From positions 186,001-250,000 of the forward strand of contig NZ_JAPNLM010000005.1 in the NCBI RefSeq assembly GCF_026627255.1: 64,000 nucleotides of DNA, in the 5' to 3' direction. Shown piece by piece: positions 1 to 11,606 of this stretch (position 1 is the stretch's first letter; each line of letters opens with the position of its first letter). The stretch is from Streptomyces antarcticus. GTDB taxonomy: Bacteria > Actinomycetota > Actinomycetes > Streptomycetales > Streptomycetaceae. Below the pieces are notes generated by a model. The model had not been told where the DNA came from, did not search any database, and saw only the letters and a program-made list of their open reading frames with translations. A program made the position numbers and the translations under genes.

Positions 1-2468
<2,468 letters not shown>

Positions 2469-2472
<4 letters not shown>

Positions 2473-2678
2473 CCACCAACCCGTTCGAGGACCCGCAGGG
2501 CCGCTTCCTGGTCCTGGCCAACGACGAGAACCAGCACTCCCTGTGGCCGTCCTTCGTCGACGCGCCGGCGGGCTGGCGGACCGTGTTCGGCGAGGACACC
2601 CGCGAGGCCTGCCTGACGTACATCGAGACGAACTGGACCGACCTGCGCCCCGCGAGCCTGGTCGCCCTGCAAAGCTGA
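2469..2678 (+). CDS. MbtH family protein
   Basis: This 69-residue protein is a small chaperone-like partner that binds NRPS adenylation domains and is often needed for their folding or activity. The family signatures are present: [10 protein letters not shown] with Trp26, AGW with Trp36, and [14 protein letters not shown] near the C-terminus. The length is typical of the family. The ATG overlaps the NRPS stop codon (ATGA), so the two are translationally coupled and this copy most likely serves the upstream synthetase. A strong hairpin follows 12 bp after the stop. Confidence 0.96.
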
Positions 2679-2690
2679 CCCGTTCCGGCA

Positions 2691-2746
2691 GCACGGACGC
2701 CGCCCCCGGCGAGGAGAACCCTCCTCGCCGGGGGCGGCGTCCGTGC
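2691..2746. terminator. Strong hairpin, probable bidirectional terminator
   Basis: A perfect 26-bp inverted repeat (2691-2716 and 2721-2746) with a 4-nt AACC loop lies just after the mbtH stop, between convergent genes. There is no T-tract, as is common in Streptomyces. It probably ends both the NRPS-mbtH transcript and the opposing exporter operon. Confidence 0.85.
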
Positions 2747-2816
2747 GTTTCCCGTGCGTTTCCCGTGCGTCCCCGTGCGTCCCCGGCCGGACGCGGACGC
2801 ACGGGAAACGCACGGG
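2741..2816. repeat. Tandem CCCGTGCGT repeats with a second 22-bp inverted repeat
   Basis: Four close copies of a 9-11 bp unit (CCCGTGCGT plus TT or CC) are followed by their inverse, giving a perfect 22-bp stem (2751-2772 with 2795-2816) and a 22-nt loop. It follows the terminator and may be a second terminator or repeat expansion. The stretch 2817-2964 holds no supported gene. Confidence 0.7.
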
Positions 2817-2964
2817 TGCGGCTTCGCGGCTTCGCCGGTACGCGAAAGCGCCGTGCGCCGTCCTGCGGCTCCGGCGGGTGCCGGGCGGGGGGACGGCACA
2901 CGGCGCGGGCCGGGTGCGGGCGTACGGGCGGCGGTTCAGCCGGGCCGTGGGTTCTCGCGGCGGC

Positions 2965-4890
2965 TCAGTGCGGCGACGCGGCCGGCGGGGAGGCCTTCCG
3001 GGGCCCGGGCAGCGTCGCGTCACCCGGCTCCCGGCGGCTGGCGGACCAGGCTGCCCAGAGGTCGGCGTACCGCCCGCCCGCCGCGACGAGTTCGTCGTGC
3101 GTGCCGGTCTCCACGACCCGTCCCTGGTCGAGGACGACGATGCGGTCGGCGGTCGCGGCCTGCGGCAGCCGGTGGGCGACCATCAGACCGGTACGCCCCT
3201 CCAGGGCCCGCAGCGCGGCCGTTTCCAGCACGCGGGCGCCCGCGCTGCCGGCGTCGGCGGTGGCCTCGTCCAGGATCGCCACCGGCGGGTCGGCGAGGAC
3301 GAGACGGGCCAGGGCCAGGTGCTGGGCCTGGGTCACCGTGAGCCGGTGCCCGCCCTCGCCGACCACCGTGTCCAGCCCTTCCGGGAGTGCCAGCGCCCAG
3401 TCCAGCGCGCCCACCCGGTCCAGTGCCGCGCGGAGTTCGTCCTCGGTGGCCTCCGGGCGGGCCAGCCGCATGTCCTCGCAGAGGGGTCCGGCGAACACGT
3501 GGACCTCCTGGCTGATCAGCGTCACCGCCTGCCGGATCCCGCCGGGGCCCAGCTCCCGGGTGTCCACGCCTCCGAGGCGGATCGAGCCGTCCGACGGGTC
3601 GTGGACGCCGGCGATCAGCTTCGCGAGGGTGGTCTTCCCGGCGCCGCTCGCGCCGACCAGCGCCACCCGCTCGCCGTCGCGCACCTCCAGGTCGACGTCG
3701 CGCAGGACCGCGTGCCCGGGGACGTACGCGTGGTTCAGGCCGCGGACCTCAACCGATCCGGCCATCCGTACGTCCCGTTCCCCGGCCTCCCGCTCGGCCG
3801 GCAGGCTCGACACGCCGACCAGGCGGGCCAGGCTCGCGCCGGCCGACTGTGCCTCGTCGATGAGGAAGAGCGCGGCGTTGACGGGGTTGAAGAGGCTGTG
3901 GAAGTAGAGCGCGGCCGCGGTCGCCGTGCCGATGCTCACCGAACCGTTGTCGACGAGGAAGAACCCCGTCAGCAGGACCGCCGCCAGGCCGATGAACTCG
4001 GCGAGGTTGAGCCGCGAGAAGAACCCGGACACGAGCCGGATGCCGCGCAGCGCGAGGTCGACGGCCTCCCGGGACCGCTGTTCGAGGAGCTGCGAGTGCC
4101 GGCCGCCCAGCCGGAACGCGCGGACGGTGCGCACGCCGCCGATGCTGTCGAGGAGCTGGTGCTGCAGGGCGCCCGTCGCCACGCGGTGCTCGGCGTACAC
4201 CTTCGAGGCGCGGGGGATGTACCAGCGCACGGACAGGACGTGGACCGGCACGGCGAGCAGGACGGCTACCAGGAAGCGCCAGTCCAGGACCGCCAGCCCG
4301 ACCAGCGTCAGCGCGATGGTGAGCAGGGCGCCCGCGAACTCGGGGAGGGCCTGACGCACCGCACGCGCGATGACGGTCACGTCCTGGGTGACCCGCGAGG
4401 TCAGGTCGCCGGAACCGGCCCGCTCGACGCGCTCGAGGGGAAGCCGCAGCGCCCGCGCGATGAACCGCTCGCGCAGGCTCGCGAGGATCGTCTCGCCGAG
4501 CCGGGCGACGAGGGAGCTGCCGATCGCGGTGGCGACGCCACGGGCCACCGCCACCACGAGGAGCAGGACCATCGGCACGGTCAGCGAGGCGGGGCCGCGC
4601 TGCTCGACGACCAGGTCGACGATGCGCCCGAGCAACGGAGCGGTCAGCAGACCGACGCCCGTCCCCAGGACCAGCACGGCCAGCGCGGTGACGGCCAGCA
4701 GGCGGTGACCGCGGAGCAGGGTGCCGAGGACCGCGACGGTCTGCGCCCCGGTGGCCGTGGGCAGCAGCTCGCGCTCCGGGGTGCTCGGTCCGTTCATCGT
4801 CCGTCCTTCGTTGTCCGCGTCTTCGGTTCCCGCGTCTTCGGTGACCGCGCCCGTGGCGGCCGCGGTGTCGGCTCCGTCGGTGTCGGTCAT
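2965..4890 (-). CDS. ABC exporter subunit (membrane and ATPase domains fused), catalytic-site subunit
   Basis: This 641-residue half-transporter is one partner of a heterodimeric ABC exporter, probably for the apo-siderophore. An N-terminal six-helix membrane domain (about 55-330) precedes a nucleotide-binding domain with an intact Walker A (GASGAGKTT, ~413), Walker B with catalytic Glu (VAILDEAT, ~538) and H-loop (AHRLP, ~572). Its ABC signature is degenerate (LTVTQ in place of LSGGQ, ~518). The ATG overlaps the stop of the partner gene (ATGA), so a longer upstream reading is rejected. The motif losses are complementary to the partner, as in asymmetric exporters. No FAD or siderophore-interaction domain of the IrtA type is present, which favours export. 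Expression is probably controlled by the iron box upstream of the partner gene. Confidence 0.93.
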   Translation of the reverse strand: MTDTDGADTAAATGAVTEDAGTEDADNEGRTMNGPSTPERELLPTATGAQTVAVLGTLLRGHRLLAVTALAVLVLGTGVGLLTAPLLGRIVDLVVEQRGPASLTVPMVLLLVVAVARGVATAIGSSLVARLGETILASLRERFIARALRLPLERVERAGSGDLTSRVTQDVTVIARAVRQALPEFAGALLTIALTLVGLAVLDWRFLVAVLLAVPVHVLSVRWYIPRASKVYAEHRVATGALQHQLLDSIGGVRTVRAFRLGGRHSQLLEQRSREAVDLALRGIRLVSGFFSRLNLAEFIGLAAVLLTGFFLVDNGSVSIGTATAAALYFHSLFNPVNAALFLIDEAQSAGASLARLVGVSSLPAEREAGERDVRMAGSVEVRGLNHAYVPGHAVLRDVDLEVRDGERVALVGASGAGKTTLAKLIAGVHDPSDGSIRLGGVDTRELGPGGIRQAVTLISQEVHVFAGPLCEDMRLARPEATEDELRAALDRVGALDWALALPEGLDTVVGEGGHRLTVTQAQHLALARLVLADPPVAILDEATADAGSAGARVLETAALRALEGRTGLMVAHRLPQAATADRIVVLDQGRVVETGTHDELVAAGGRYADLWAAWSASRREPGDATLPGPRKASPPAASPH

Positions 4891-6584
4891 GCCAGCACCG
4901 CCGCGCGGTAGGCCGTGTCGTCGGCGACCAGGTCCTGATGCCGGCCCCGCGCACCGACGGCGCCGCTGTCGAGGACCACCACCAGGTCGGTTCCGGCGAG
5001 CAGGGCGGGGCTCGTGGTGACCAGGAAGGTGGTGCGGTCGGGGCGCAGCAGCCGCAGGCGGGCGGCGATGTGCGACTCCGTGACGGTGTCGACGGCGGTG
5101 GTCGGATCGTGGACGACCAGCACGGGGGGGTCCGCGGCGAGCGCCCGCGCCAGTGCCACGCGCTGGCGCTGCCCGCCGGACAGGGAGCGGCCGCGTTCGG
5201 TGAGTACGGTGTCGGCGCCCTGGGGCAGGGCCCGCGCGACGTCGTCCGCCGCCGCGGCGGCCAGCGCCGGCCCGGCGTCCCGCGCGTCGGGAGCCATCGC
5301 GGCCCGTACGTTGTCGAGGAGGCTGCCTTCGAACAGGTCGGCGTCGTGGTGGGCGACCAGGATGGCCCGGCGTGCGTCGTCGGGGTCCAGCTCGGTCAGC
5401 GGTACGCCGTCGAGCTCGATCACCCCCTCGTCGGGGTCCGCTTCGCGGCCCAGGCACAACAGCAGGTCGTTGGCGGCGGCCGGGTCACCGGCGACGACAC
5501 CGATCAGGCTGCCGGGTGCGACGTCGAGGTCCAGCCCGCGCAGCGCCCCGTACGTGACGCCGCGCAGCCGGACCCGGCCGGTGACCGGATCCGGCAGCAC
5601 GGTCGTCCCGGCCGTGACGGCGGGCGGCGAGGCGAGCACCTCGGCGATCCGGTCCGCGGAGGCGCGGCCCTGGGCGAACTCGCCGTTGACGTACGTGAGG
5701 AGCTGGAAGGGGCCCAGCAGGTACTGGGCGAGGCCGACGGCCGCGACGAGTTCGCCCACGCTGATCGAGCCGCGCATCGCCAGGTGCGCGCCGACCAGCC
5801 CGATGATCGCGATGAAGGTTCCGGTCAGGGCGAGGATCGCACCGTCGTGCCAGGCGCGGCTGCGGGCGGCGCGGAGGGCCGCGGCCAGCGAGTCCTGGCT
5901 CGTGCGCCGGTAGCGGGAGACCGCGGCCGCCTCGGCGCCCATGCCCTTGAGCACCCGCAGTCCCGCGACGAGGTCGGCGGCGACGCCCGAGGCGTGCGCG
6001 GCGCGCTCCTGTTCGACCTCGCTGCGCTCCTCGAGCGGCCGGCTGATGAGGTGGCCCAGCCACAGCAGGGGCGGGACGCCGAGCAGGATCAGCAGGCCCA
6101 GCGGCAGCGAGATGCGCAGCAGTGCCACCGCGCTGATGACGAGGCCGGCGGTCGCCGACAGGGCGTACGTCACCGCGGCCGCGGTCGCGCCCACCCGGGT
6201 CGCGTCGCCGGTGGCGATGGCGGTGAGCGCTCCGGGCAGCCGGCCCTTGTCGGCGCCGCCGCGCGGGTCGAGCACCTTGGCGCCCAGGGTGAGGCGCAGG
6301 CCGTGGGAGGCGTGCTCCGCGGAGCCGTCGGTGATCCTCGCGGCGATCCGGTAGCACGTGGACAGGGCGAAGAAGAGCGCGGCCAGGACGAGGAGCCAGC
6401 GCAGCAGGGGCCCGGTGGCGCCGGTCGCCACCGCCTGGTCGATGATGACGCCTATGACCACGGGCACCAGGGCCTCGCAGCCCTGGTGCGCCATGCCGAG
6501 CAACGAGGCCGTCGCGACACGGCGTCGCTGACCCCCGACCGCCTTCCGGAGGACTTGGCGCCCCGTCGGTCCTCCGTCGAGCAT
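4887..6584 (-). CDS. ABC exporter subunit (membrane and ATPase domains fused), degenerate-site subunit
   Basis: This 565-residue half-transporter is the first gene of the exporter operon. The membrane domain covers about residues 20-320. In the ATPase domain the signature is consensus (LSGGQRQR, ~468), but Walker A is lost (GDPAAAND near 368 has no GKT/S), Walker B ends HDP with Pro replacing the catalytic Glu (~488), and the H-loop His is absent (TTSPA). With its partner it should form one competent ATP site (partner Walker A/B with this LSGGQ) and one degenerate site. The start lies 28 bp from an iron box, which implies repression when iron is plentiful. Siderophore export is inferred from context; the substrate is not visible in the sequence. 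Confidence 0.93.
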   Translation of the reverse strand: MLDGGPTGRQVLRKAVGGQRRRVATASLLGMAHQGCEALVPVVIGVIIDQAVATGATGPLLRWLLVLAALFFALSTCYRIAARITDGSAEHASHGLRLTLGAKVLDPRGGADKGRLPGALTAIATGDATRVGATAAAVTYALSATAGLVISAVALLRISLPLGLLILLGVPPLLWLGHLISRPLEERSEVEQERAAHASGVAADLVAGLRVLKGMGAEAAAVSRYRRTSQDSLAAALRAARSRAWHDGAILALTGTFIAIIGLVGAHLAMRGSISVGELVAAVGLAQYLLGPFQLLTYVNGEFAQGRASADRIAEVLASPPAVTAGTTVLPDPVTGRVRLRGVTYGALRGLDLDVAPGSLIGVVAGDPAAANDLLLCLGREADPDEGVIELDGVPLTELDPDDARRAILVAHHDADLFEGSLLDNVRAAMAPDARDAGPALAAAAADDVARALPQGADTVLTERGRSLSGGQRQRVALARALAADPPVLVVHDPTTAVDTVTESHIAARLRLLRPDRTTFLVTTSPALLAGTDLVVVLDSGAVGARGRHQDLVADDTAYRAAVLA

Positions 6585-6611
6585 GCGTTCCTCCGCGAGA
6601 TGGTCGAATGG

Positions 6612-6630
6612 TTAGGTAAGGCTAGTCTAA
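6612..6630. promoter_or_regulatory. Iron box (DmdR1/IdeR-type operator) between exporter and uptake operons
   Basis: TTAGGTAAGGCTAGTCTAA matches the actinobacterial iron-box consensus TTAGGTTAGGCTAACCTAA at 16 of 19 positions. It lies in the divergent gap, 28 bp from the exporter start. A further inverted repeat, CTTAGG-GTTG-CCTAAG (6717-6732), lies closer to the permease start and may be a second, weaker site. Confidence 0.85.
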
Positions 6631-6794
6631 GCAGGACTCCGCCCCGGCCCCGCGTGCAGGTCCGGATGCCCTACTTGCGCCATCTGTCGACACGTTGACC
6701 GTGTAGGGCGAATACGCTTAGGGTTGCCTAAGTATCCTTTGATCCGTACGTCCTGTTCTCGTAACCGGTGCGATGCCGCCAGGGAGAGTCGCTG

Positions 6795-7862
6795 TTGTTG
6801 ATCGAAACCCGGGCGGCGTCCGGAAGCGAGGCCGCCGGTCCGATCGCGCCGTCGACGTCCCGGTCCGTGACGGCCGTACGGACGGCGGGCCTTCTCGTCG
6901 GGCTCGCCGCACTGGTCCTGACCGGACTGCTCAGCGTGTGGGTCGGCACCAAGGGGATCCCGTTCCTGTCGACTTGGAACGTGCTGTGGCACCCCGACGG
7001 GTCGCAGACCTCGGTCATCATCCACGAGTACCGCATCCCCCGTACCCTCCTCGGCCTCACCGTGGGCGTGGCCCTGGGCCTGTCCGGTGCGCTGATGCAG
7101 GCACTGACCCGCAACCCGCTCGCCGACCCCGGCCTGCTCGGCGTGAGCCTCGGCGCCTCCACCGGCGTGGTCGTCGCCATCGCCTTCCTCGGCGTGGGAG
7201 CGGCCCTGGGCTACGTCTGGTTCGCGTTCGCGGGCGCCGCGACCGCATCGGTGGTGGTCTACCTGCTGGGCTCGTCCGGCCGGTCGCTGGCCACGCCCGA
7301 CCGGTTGGTCGTCGCGGGAGCGGCCGTCACGGCGGTGCTCACCGCCTTCAACACGGCGGTCCTGCTGCTCAATCCCCAGGCCTTCAACAAGTTCAGGTTC
7401 TGGACGGTCGGCTCCCTCTCGGGCCGCGACCTCGACTTCCTCTACGTGATCCTGCCGTTCGTCGCCGCGGGTCTGCTCATCGCCCTCCTGCTCGCCCCCT
7501 CGCTCAATGCCCTGGGCATGGGCGACGACGTCGGCCGCGCCCTCGGGGTGAACGTCACCCGGACCCGCCTGCTGGGCGCCCTCGCGGTGATGCTGCTCTG
7601 CGGCGCGGCGACCGCCGCCGCGGGCCCGATCGGCTTCGTGGGCCTGGCCGTTCCGCACGTGGCCCGGTTCGTGGTGGGACCCGACCAGCGCTGGGTGCTC
7701 GCGTACTCGATGCTGATCGCGCCCGTCCTGCTGATCGGTTCGGACGTGCTGGGCCGGGTGCTCGGAGCGCCCGGCGAGGTCCAGGTCGGAATCGTCACCG
7801 CGTTCCTCGGCGCACCCCTGTTCATCGCGCTGTGCCGCCGCCGAAAGCTGGTCATGCTGTGA
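6795..7862 (+). CDS. FecCD-family ferric-siderophore ABC permease 1
   Basis: This multi-spanning permease of about 355 residues belongs to the family that imports ferric siderophores with a binding protein and an ATPase. Family motifs include ALTRNPLADPGLLGVS and PIGFVGLAVPHVARF near the C-terminus. I place the start at a TTG (6795 or 6798) because AGGGAGAG (6781-6788) is well spaced from it; a GTG at 6768 would add nine residues. The stop overlaps the next start (GTGA). This is the first gene of a permease-permease-ATPase operon divergent from the exporter and probably iron-repressed. No substrate-binding lipoprotein is encoded in the window, so it must be supplied from elsewhere. Confidence 0.93.
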   Translation: MLIETRAASGSEAAGPIAPSTSRSVTAVRTAGLLVGLAALVLTGLLSVWVGTKGIPFLSTWNVLWHPDGSQTSVIIHEYRIPRTLLGLTVGVALGLSGALMQALTRNPLADPGLLGVSLGASTGVVVAIAFLGVGAALGYVWFAFAGAATASVVVYLLGSSGRSLATPDRLVVAGAAVTAVLTAFNTAVLLLNPQAFNKFRFWTVGSLSGRDLDFLYVILPFVAAGLLIALLLAPSLNALGMGDDVGRALGVNVTRTRLLGALAVMLLCGAATAAAGPIGFVGLAVPHVARFVVGPDQRWVLAYSMLIAPVLLIGSDVLGRVLGAPGEVQVGIVTAFLGAPLFIALCRRRKLVML

Positions 7863-9025
7863 GTGCCGCACACGACGCCGACACCGCCGTCGCCCACGAG
7901 TCCCGTACCGGCGACGGCCACGAGTCCCGTACCGGCGACGGCCACGAGTCCCGTACCGCCGTCGCCCACGTGCCCGGCCCCCGCATCCTGAGCGGCTCGG
8001 TCCTGCGCACCCGGGGCGGCCGGTACTCCCTGCGGATGCAGGGCCGCACCGTGGCCGTGACCGTCATCCTGCTGGTCGTCCTCGTCGCCGTCATGGGAAT
8101 CACCCTGACGACGGGAGACTTCGACCTGTCCGTCGGCGAGGTGCTGGAGGCGCTCTTCGGCAGCGGCGGCGGCGCGGCCGACTTCGTCGTCAACACGCTG
8201 CGCATGCCGCGGCTCGTGACGGCCCTGTGCGTCGGGGCGGCCCTGGCCGTCAGCGGCGCCATCCTGCAGAGCCTGACGGCCAACCCGCTGGGCAGTCCCG
8301 ACATCATCGGCTTCACCAACGGGTCGGCGACCGGAGCCCTCGTCGTCATCGTCGTCCTGCACGGCAGCATGACCCAGATCGCGATCGGGGCGCTCGTCGG
8401 CGGCCTCCTCACCGCCGCGGCCATCTACCTCCTCGTCGTCGGCGGCGGGCTCCAGGGCTTCCGGCTCGTCGTCATCGGCATCGGGGTCAGCTCCCTGCTG
8501 CTCGCCGCCAACTCGTACCTGATCACCCGGGCGAGCTGGCAGGAGGCGCTGGAGGCCCAGGCCTGGCTGATCGGCAGCCTGGGCAACCGGGGCTGGGACC
8601 ACGCGACCGCGATCGGCGCCGCCGTCGCCGTACTGCTCCCGCTCGCCCTGCTGTTCGCCCGCAGGCTCTCCATGGTGGAGATGGGCGACGACACGGCCAG
8701 GGCGCTCGGTGTCAACGTACGCGCCAGCCGTACGGCCCTGCTCCTCATCAGCGTCGCGCTGGCGGCCTTCGCCACCGCGGTGACCGGGCCCATCTGGTTC
8801 GTCGCCCTCGCGGCTCCCCAGATCGCCCGCAAACTCACCCGTTCGTCCGGCCCCGCCCTGGTTCCGGCCGCGGCCATGGGTGCCGTCCTGCTGGCCGGAA
8901 GCGACCTCGCCGTCCAGCGCGTCTTCTCTCCCGCCCTTCTGCCGGTGGGCACGGCGACCGGCACCATCGGCGGCCTGTACCTCATCTGGCTGTTGGTCAC
9001 GGAGTCACGAAAGAGCCGCGCATGA
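7859..9025 (+). CDS. FecCD-family ferric-siderophore ABC permease 2
   Basis: This 388-residue permease partners the upstream one. It has QSLTANPLGSPDIIGF and GPIWFVALAAPQIARK, the FecCD hallmarks. The GTG start overlaps the previous stop, and the stop overlaps the next ATG. The first ~60 residues are hydrophilic and include three near-identical copies of HESRTGDG/HESRTAVA from a 24-bp DNA tandem repeat, an unusual extension ahead of the first membrane helix. The two permeases probably form the heterodimeric channel for the ferric siderophore. Confidence 0.93.
   Translation: MSAAHDADTAVAHESRTGDGHESRTGDGHESRTAVAHVPGPRILSGSVLRTRGGRYSLRMQGRTVAVTVILLVVLVAVMGITLTTGDFDLSVGEVLEALFGSGGGAADFVVNTLRMPRLVTALCVGAALAVSGAILQSLTANPLGSPDIIGFTNGSATGALVVIVVLHGSMTQIAIGALVGGLLTAAAIYLLVVGGGLQGFRLVVIGIGVSSLLLAANSYLITRASWQEALEAQAWLIGSLGNRGWDHATAIGAAVAVLLPLALLFARRLSMVEMGDDTARALGVNVRASRTALLLISVALAAFATAVTGPIWFVALAAPQIARKLTRSSGPALVPAAAMGAVLLAGSDLAVQRVFSPALLPVGTATGTIGGLYLIWLLVTESRKSRA
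7895..7966 (+). repeat. 24-bp in-frame tandem repeat, three copies
   Basis: The unit beginning CACGAGTCCCGTACCGGCGA starts at 7895, 7919 and 7943; the third copy diverges near its end. It encodes the N-terminal repeat of permease 2, and copy-number change would preserve the reading frame. Confidence 0.85.
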
Positions 9026-9852
9026 CCGGAACCGTTCCCCCCACGGCCCGACTGAGGGCCGAGGACCTGACACTGTCCTACGACCAGCGGACCGTGGCCA
9101 CCTCCCTGGACGTGGTCATCCCCGACCACTCCTTCACGGTGATCATCGGGCCCAACGCCTGCGGGAAGTCCACCCTGCTCAAGGCGCTGGCCAGAATGAT
9201 CAAGCCCCAGGCCGGCGAGGTCTACCTCGACGGGGCCGCCATCGCGTCCTACCGGTCCCGCGAGGTCGCCCGCCGGCTCGGCCTGCTCCCGCAGTCCTCG
9301 ACCGCGCCGGGCGGCATCACCGTGGGCGACCTGGTGGCCCGCGGCCGCTATCCGCACCAGAAACTGCTGAAGCAGTGGTCCGCCGAGGACGAGTCCGCGG
9401 TTGCCGAGGCGATGCGCCAGACCGGCGTGCTCTCCCTCGCCGACCGGCCCGTCGACGACCTCTCCGGCGGCCAGCGGCAACGCGTGTGGCTGTCCATGGT
9501 GCTGGCGCAGCAGACGTCCATCCTGCTGCTGGACGAACCGACGACCTACCTGGACATCGCCCACCAGGTCGAGGTGCTCGACCTGTGCGCCGATCTGCAC
9601 GAGCACAAGGGCCACACGATCGTCGCGGTCCTGCACGACCTCAACCAGGCCTGCCGCTACGCCACCCACCTCGTGGTGATGAAGCCGGGCGGCATCGTCG
9701 CCGCGGAGGGAGACCCCTCGCAGATCATGACCGAGGAGCTCATCGAGGACGTGTTCGGCCTGTCCTGCCGGATCATCGAAGACCCCGAGACCGGCACGCC
9801 CCTGATGGTGCCCACCGCCCGCAGGCGGACCGCCGCCCCCGCCACCTCCTAG
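9022..9852 (+). CDS. Ferric-siderophore ABC transporter ATP-binding protein
   Basis: This 276-residue ATPase energises the two FecCD permeases. It has Walker A GPNACGKST (~43), the signature LSGGQRQR (~148), Walker B ILLLDEP (~167) and switch His in VLHDLN (~203), in the order and length of FepC/FhuC-type proteins. The ATG overlaps the permease stop codon, giving tight coupling. Iron regulation is inherited from the operon promoter near 6612-6732. Confidence 0.95.
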   Translation: MTGTVPPTARLRAEDLTLSYDQRTVATSLDVVIPDHSFTVIIGPNACGKSTLLKALARMIKPQAGEVYLDGAAIASYRSREVARRLGLLPQSSTAPGGITVGDLVARGRYPHQKLLKQWSAEDESAVAEAMRQTGVLSLADRPVDDLSGGQRQRVWLSMVLAQQTSILLLDEPTTYLDIAHQVEVLDLCADLHEHKGHTIVAVLHDLNQACRYATHLVVMKPGGIVAAEGDPSQIMTEELIEDVFGLSCRIIEDPETGTPLMVPTARRRTAAPATS

Positions 9853-10025
9853 GGGGTGGCGTCACACTCGTTCCCGCCGTGCGGCGCCCGGCACGCACGC
9901 CCGCCGCGTCGTCGGACCACACCGGTACGTCCAGTACGGGGCGTGGCCCTCCGCCTCGCGACGCACCGCACCGGACACCACGACCCGGCAAACCCTTCCG
10001 GCCACAGCACCAGGGACGGACCCGC

Positions 10026-11606
10026 ATGCTCACCACCCGGCTGACGAACGCGAACATCCTCACGATGGACCCGGACCACCCGGTCGCCCACGACCTGGGC
10101 ATCTGGCACGGCCGGATCGTGGGCCTGGACGACGCGGTGACCTCGCTCCCCGCGCGCGAGGTGATCGACCTCCAAGGCGCCACCGTGCTGCCCGGGTTCA
10201 TCGACAGCCACGTGCACCTCGCGTGGACGGGCCTGAAGGCGGGCACCCCGAGCGTCGCACCGTGCACCCGGATCGACGACGTCCTGGCGGTCGTCGCGGA
10301 GGCCGTCTCCCGGCAGAGCGTGCCCGGCGCCTGGGTGGACGTCGCCGGGTACGACCAGCGGGGGCTGGGGCGCCACCTGACCGCCGCCGAACTGGACCGG
10401 GTCAGCGGCGGCCACCCGGTGTTCCTGACGCACGACTCCGGACATGCCTGCGTGGTCAACAGCGCCGTGCTGGAACGGCTCCCCGCCCACGTCCCGCATG
10501 AGAACGGCTTCCTCGTGGAGGGCGCCATGAGCGCCGCCCGGGCGCTGCGGCCGCCGTACGCACAGGCGGAACTCGCGGACGCCGTCGAGCGCGCCGCACG
10601 GACCTGTCTGGCCGAGGGGGTCACCGCCTGCGCCGAGGCGGGCATCGGCGGCGGCCTGCTGGGCCACAGCACGGTCGAGCTCGGGGCGTACCAACTCCTG
10701 CGCGACCAGGGCCGGCTGCCGCTGCGGGTGCAGCTCATGGCGGCCGCCGACACCCTGCGGCCCGTCACGCCGCAGACCTCCGACGGCATTCCCCGCGCCC
10801 TCGACCTCGGCATGCGCACCGGCTTCGGCGACGACTGGCTCTCCCTCGGCGCGCTCAAGATCTACACCGACGGCGGGATGATGGCCCGTACGGCCGCGCT
10901 CACCAGCCCGTACCACGGCTCGGAGCACGCCGGGCAGCTCCAGGACGACCCAGAGCGCCTCGCCGACACCATCGTCGACGGCCACCTCGCCGGATGGCAG
11001 CTCGCCGTCCACGCCATTGGCGACCGCGCCGCCGACCTCGCCCTCGACGCCATCGAACGCGCCCAGCACCTGCGGCCACGCCCCGACGCCCGGCACCGCG
11101 TCGAACACGCCGGCCTGATCCGGCCCGACCAGCTCCCGCGCTTCGCGCGCCTCGGGGTGAGCGCGGTGGTCCAGCCGAACTTCCTGCGCTCCTTCGGCGA
11201 CGACTACGCCGCCGTCATGGGGGAGGAGCGGGCCCCCTGGCTGTACCGGGGCCGCGGCTTCCTGGACCACGGGGTCACCCTGGTCGGCAGCTCCGACCGC
11301 CCCGTCACCGACGGCTCACCGCTGCGGGCCGTCCAGTTCATGGTCGAGCGCGCCTCGTCGTCGGGCCGGTCCATCGGCCCGGACGAGGGCATCACGGTCG
11401 ACGAGGCCCTGTACGCGTACACGGTCGCCGGGGCGTACGCCTGCCACTGGGACGGCGCCGCCGGCAGCCTCGCCCCGGGCAAGCGCGCCGACCTGGTGGT
11501 GCTGGGCGACGATCCGCGGCGCGTCGACACCTCGCTCATCGGTGACATCGAGGTGGTGGCCACGTACGTGGACGGCCTGAAGACGGAAGGGTCGAAGTCG
11601 CTGTGA
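10026..11606 (+). CDS. YtcJ-like metal-dependent amidohydrolase
   Basis: This 526-residue enzyme belongs to the amidohydrolase-3 (YtcJ) branch of the amidohydrolase superfamily. Metal-binding signatures include GFIDSHVHL (~58), the KIYTDGGMM region (~278), HAIGDRA (~329) and the late Asp in SSDRPVTDGSPL (~423). A C-terminal stretch, LAPGKRADLVVL, is typical. The ATG at 10026 follows a 173-bp gap after the ATPase gene. Its stop overlaps the start of the 79-residue gene (GTGA). The reaction is unknown. Position suggests a role in the siderophore locus, such as hydrolysing a siderophore amide or trimming a precursor, but nothing in the sequence fixes the substrate. Confidence 0.85.
   Translation: MLTTRLTNANILTMDPDHPVAHDLGIWHGRIVGLDDAVTSLPAREVIDLQGATVLPGFIDSHVHLAWTGLKAGTPSVAPCTRIDDVLAVVAEAVSRQSVPGAWVDVAGYDQRGLGRHLTAAELDRVSGGHPVFLTHDSGHACVVNSAVLERLPAHVPHENGFLVEGAMSAARALRPPYAQAELADAVERAARTCLAEGVTACAEAGIGGGLLGHSTVELGAYQLLRDQGRLPLRVQLMAAADTLRPVTPQTSDGIPRALDLGMRTGFGDDWLSLGALKIYTDGGMMARTAALTSPYHGSEHAGQLQDDPERLADTIVDGHLAGWQLAVHAIGDRAADLALDAIERAQHLRPRPDARHRVEHAGLIRPDQLPRFARLGVSAVVQPNFLRSFGDDYAAVMGEERAPWLYRGRGFLDHGVTLVGSSDRPVTDGSPLRAVQFMVERASSSGRSIGPDEGITVDEALYAYTVAGAYACHWDGAAGSLAPGKRADLVVLGDDPRRVDTSLIGDIEVVATYVDGLKTEGSKSL

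Noticed and set aside
6717..6732. Second full iron box before permease 1
   Set aside because: CTTAGG-GTTG-CCTAAG has the right half-sites but a 4-bp spacing instead of the 19-bp arrangement, so it is mentioned only as a weaker possibility.
8227..9021. Extending the ATPase gene upstream to a 541-codon protein
   Set aside because: The upstream part is an out-of-frame reading of permease 2; the ATG at 9022 overlaps the permease stop and starts the ATPase domain.
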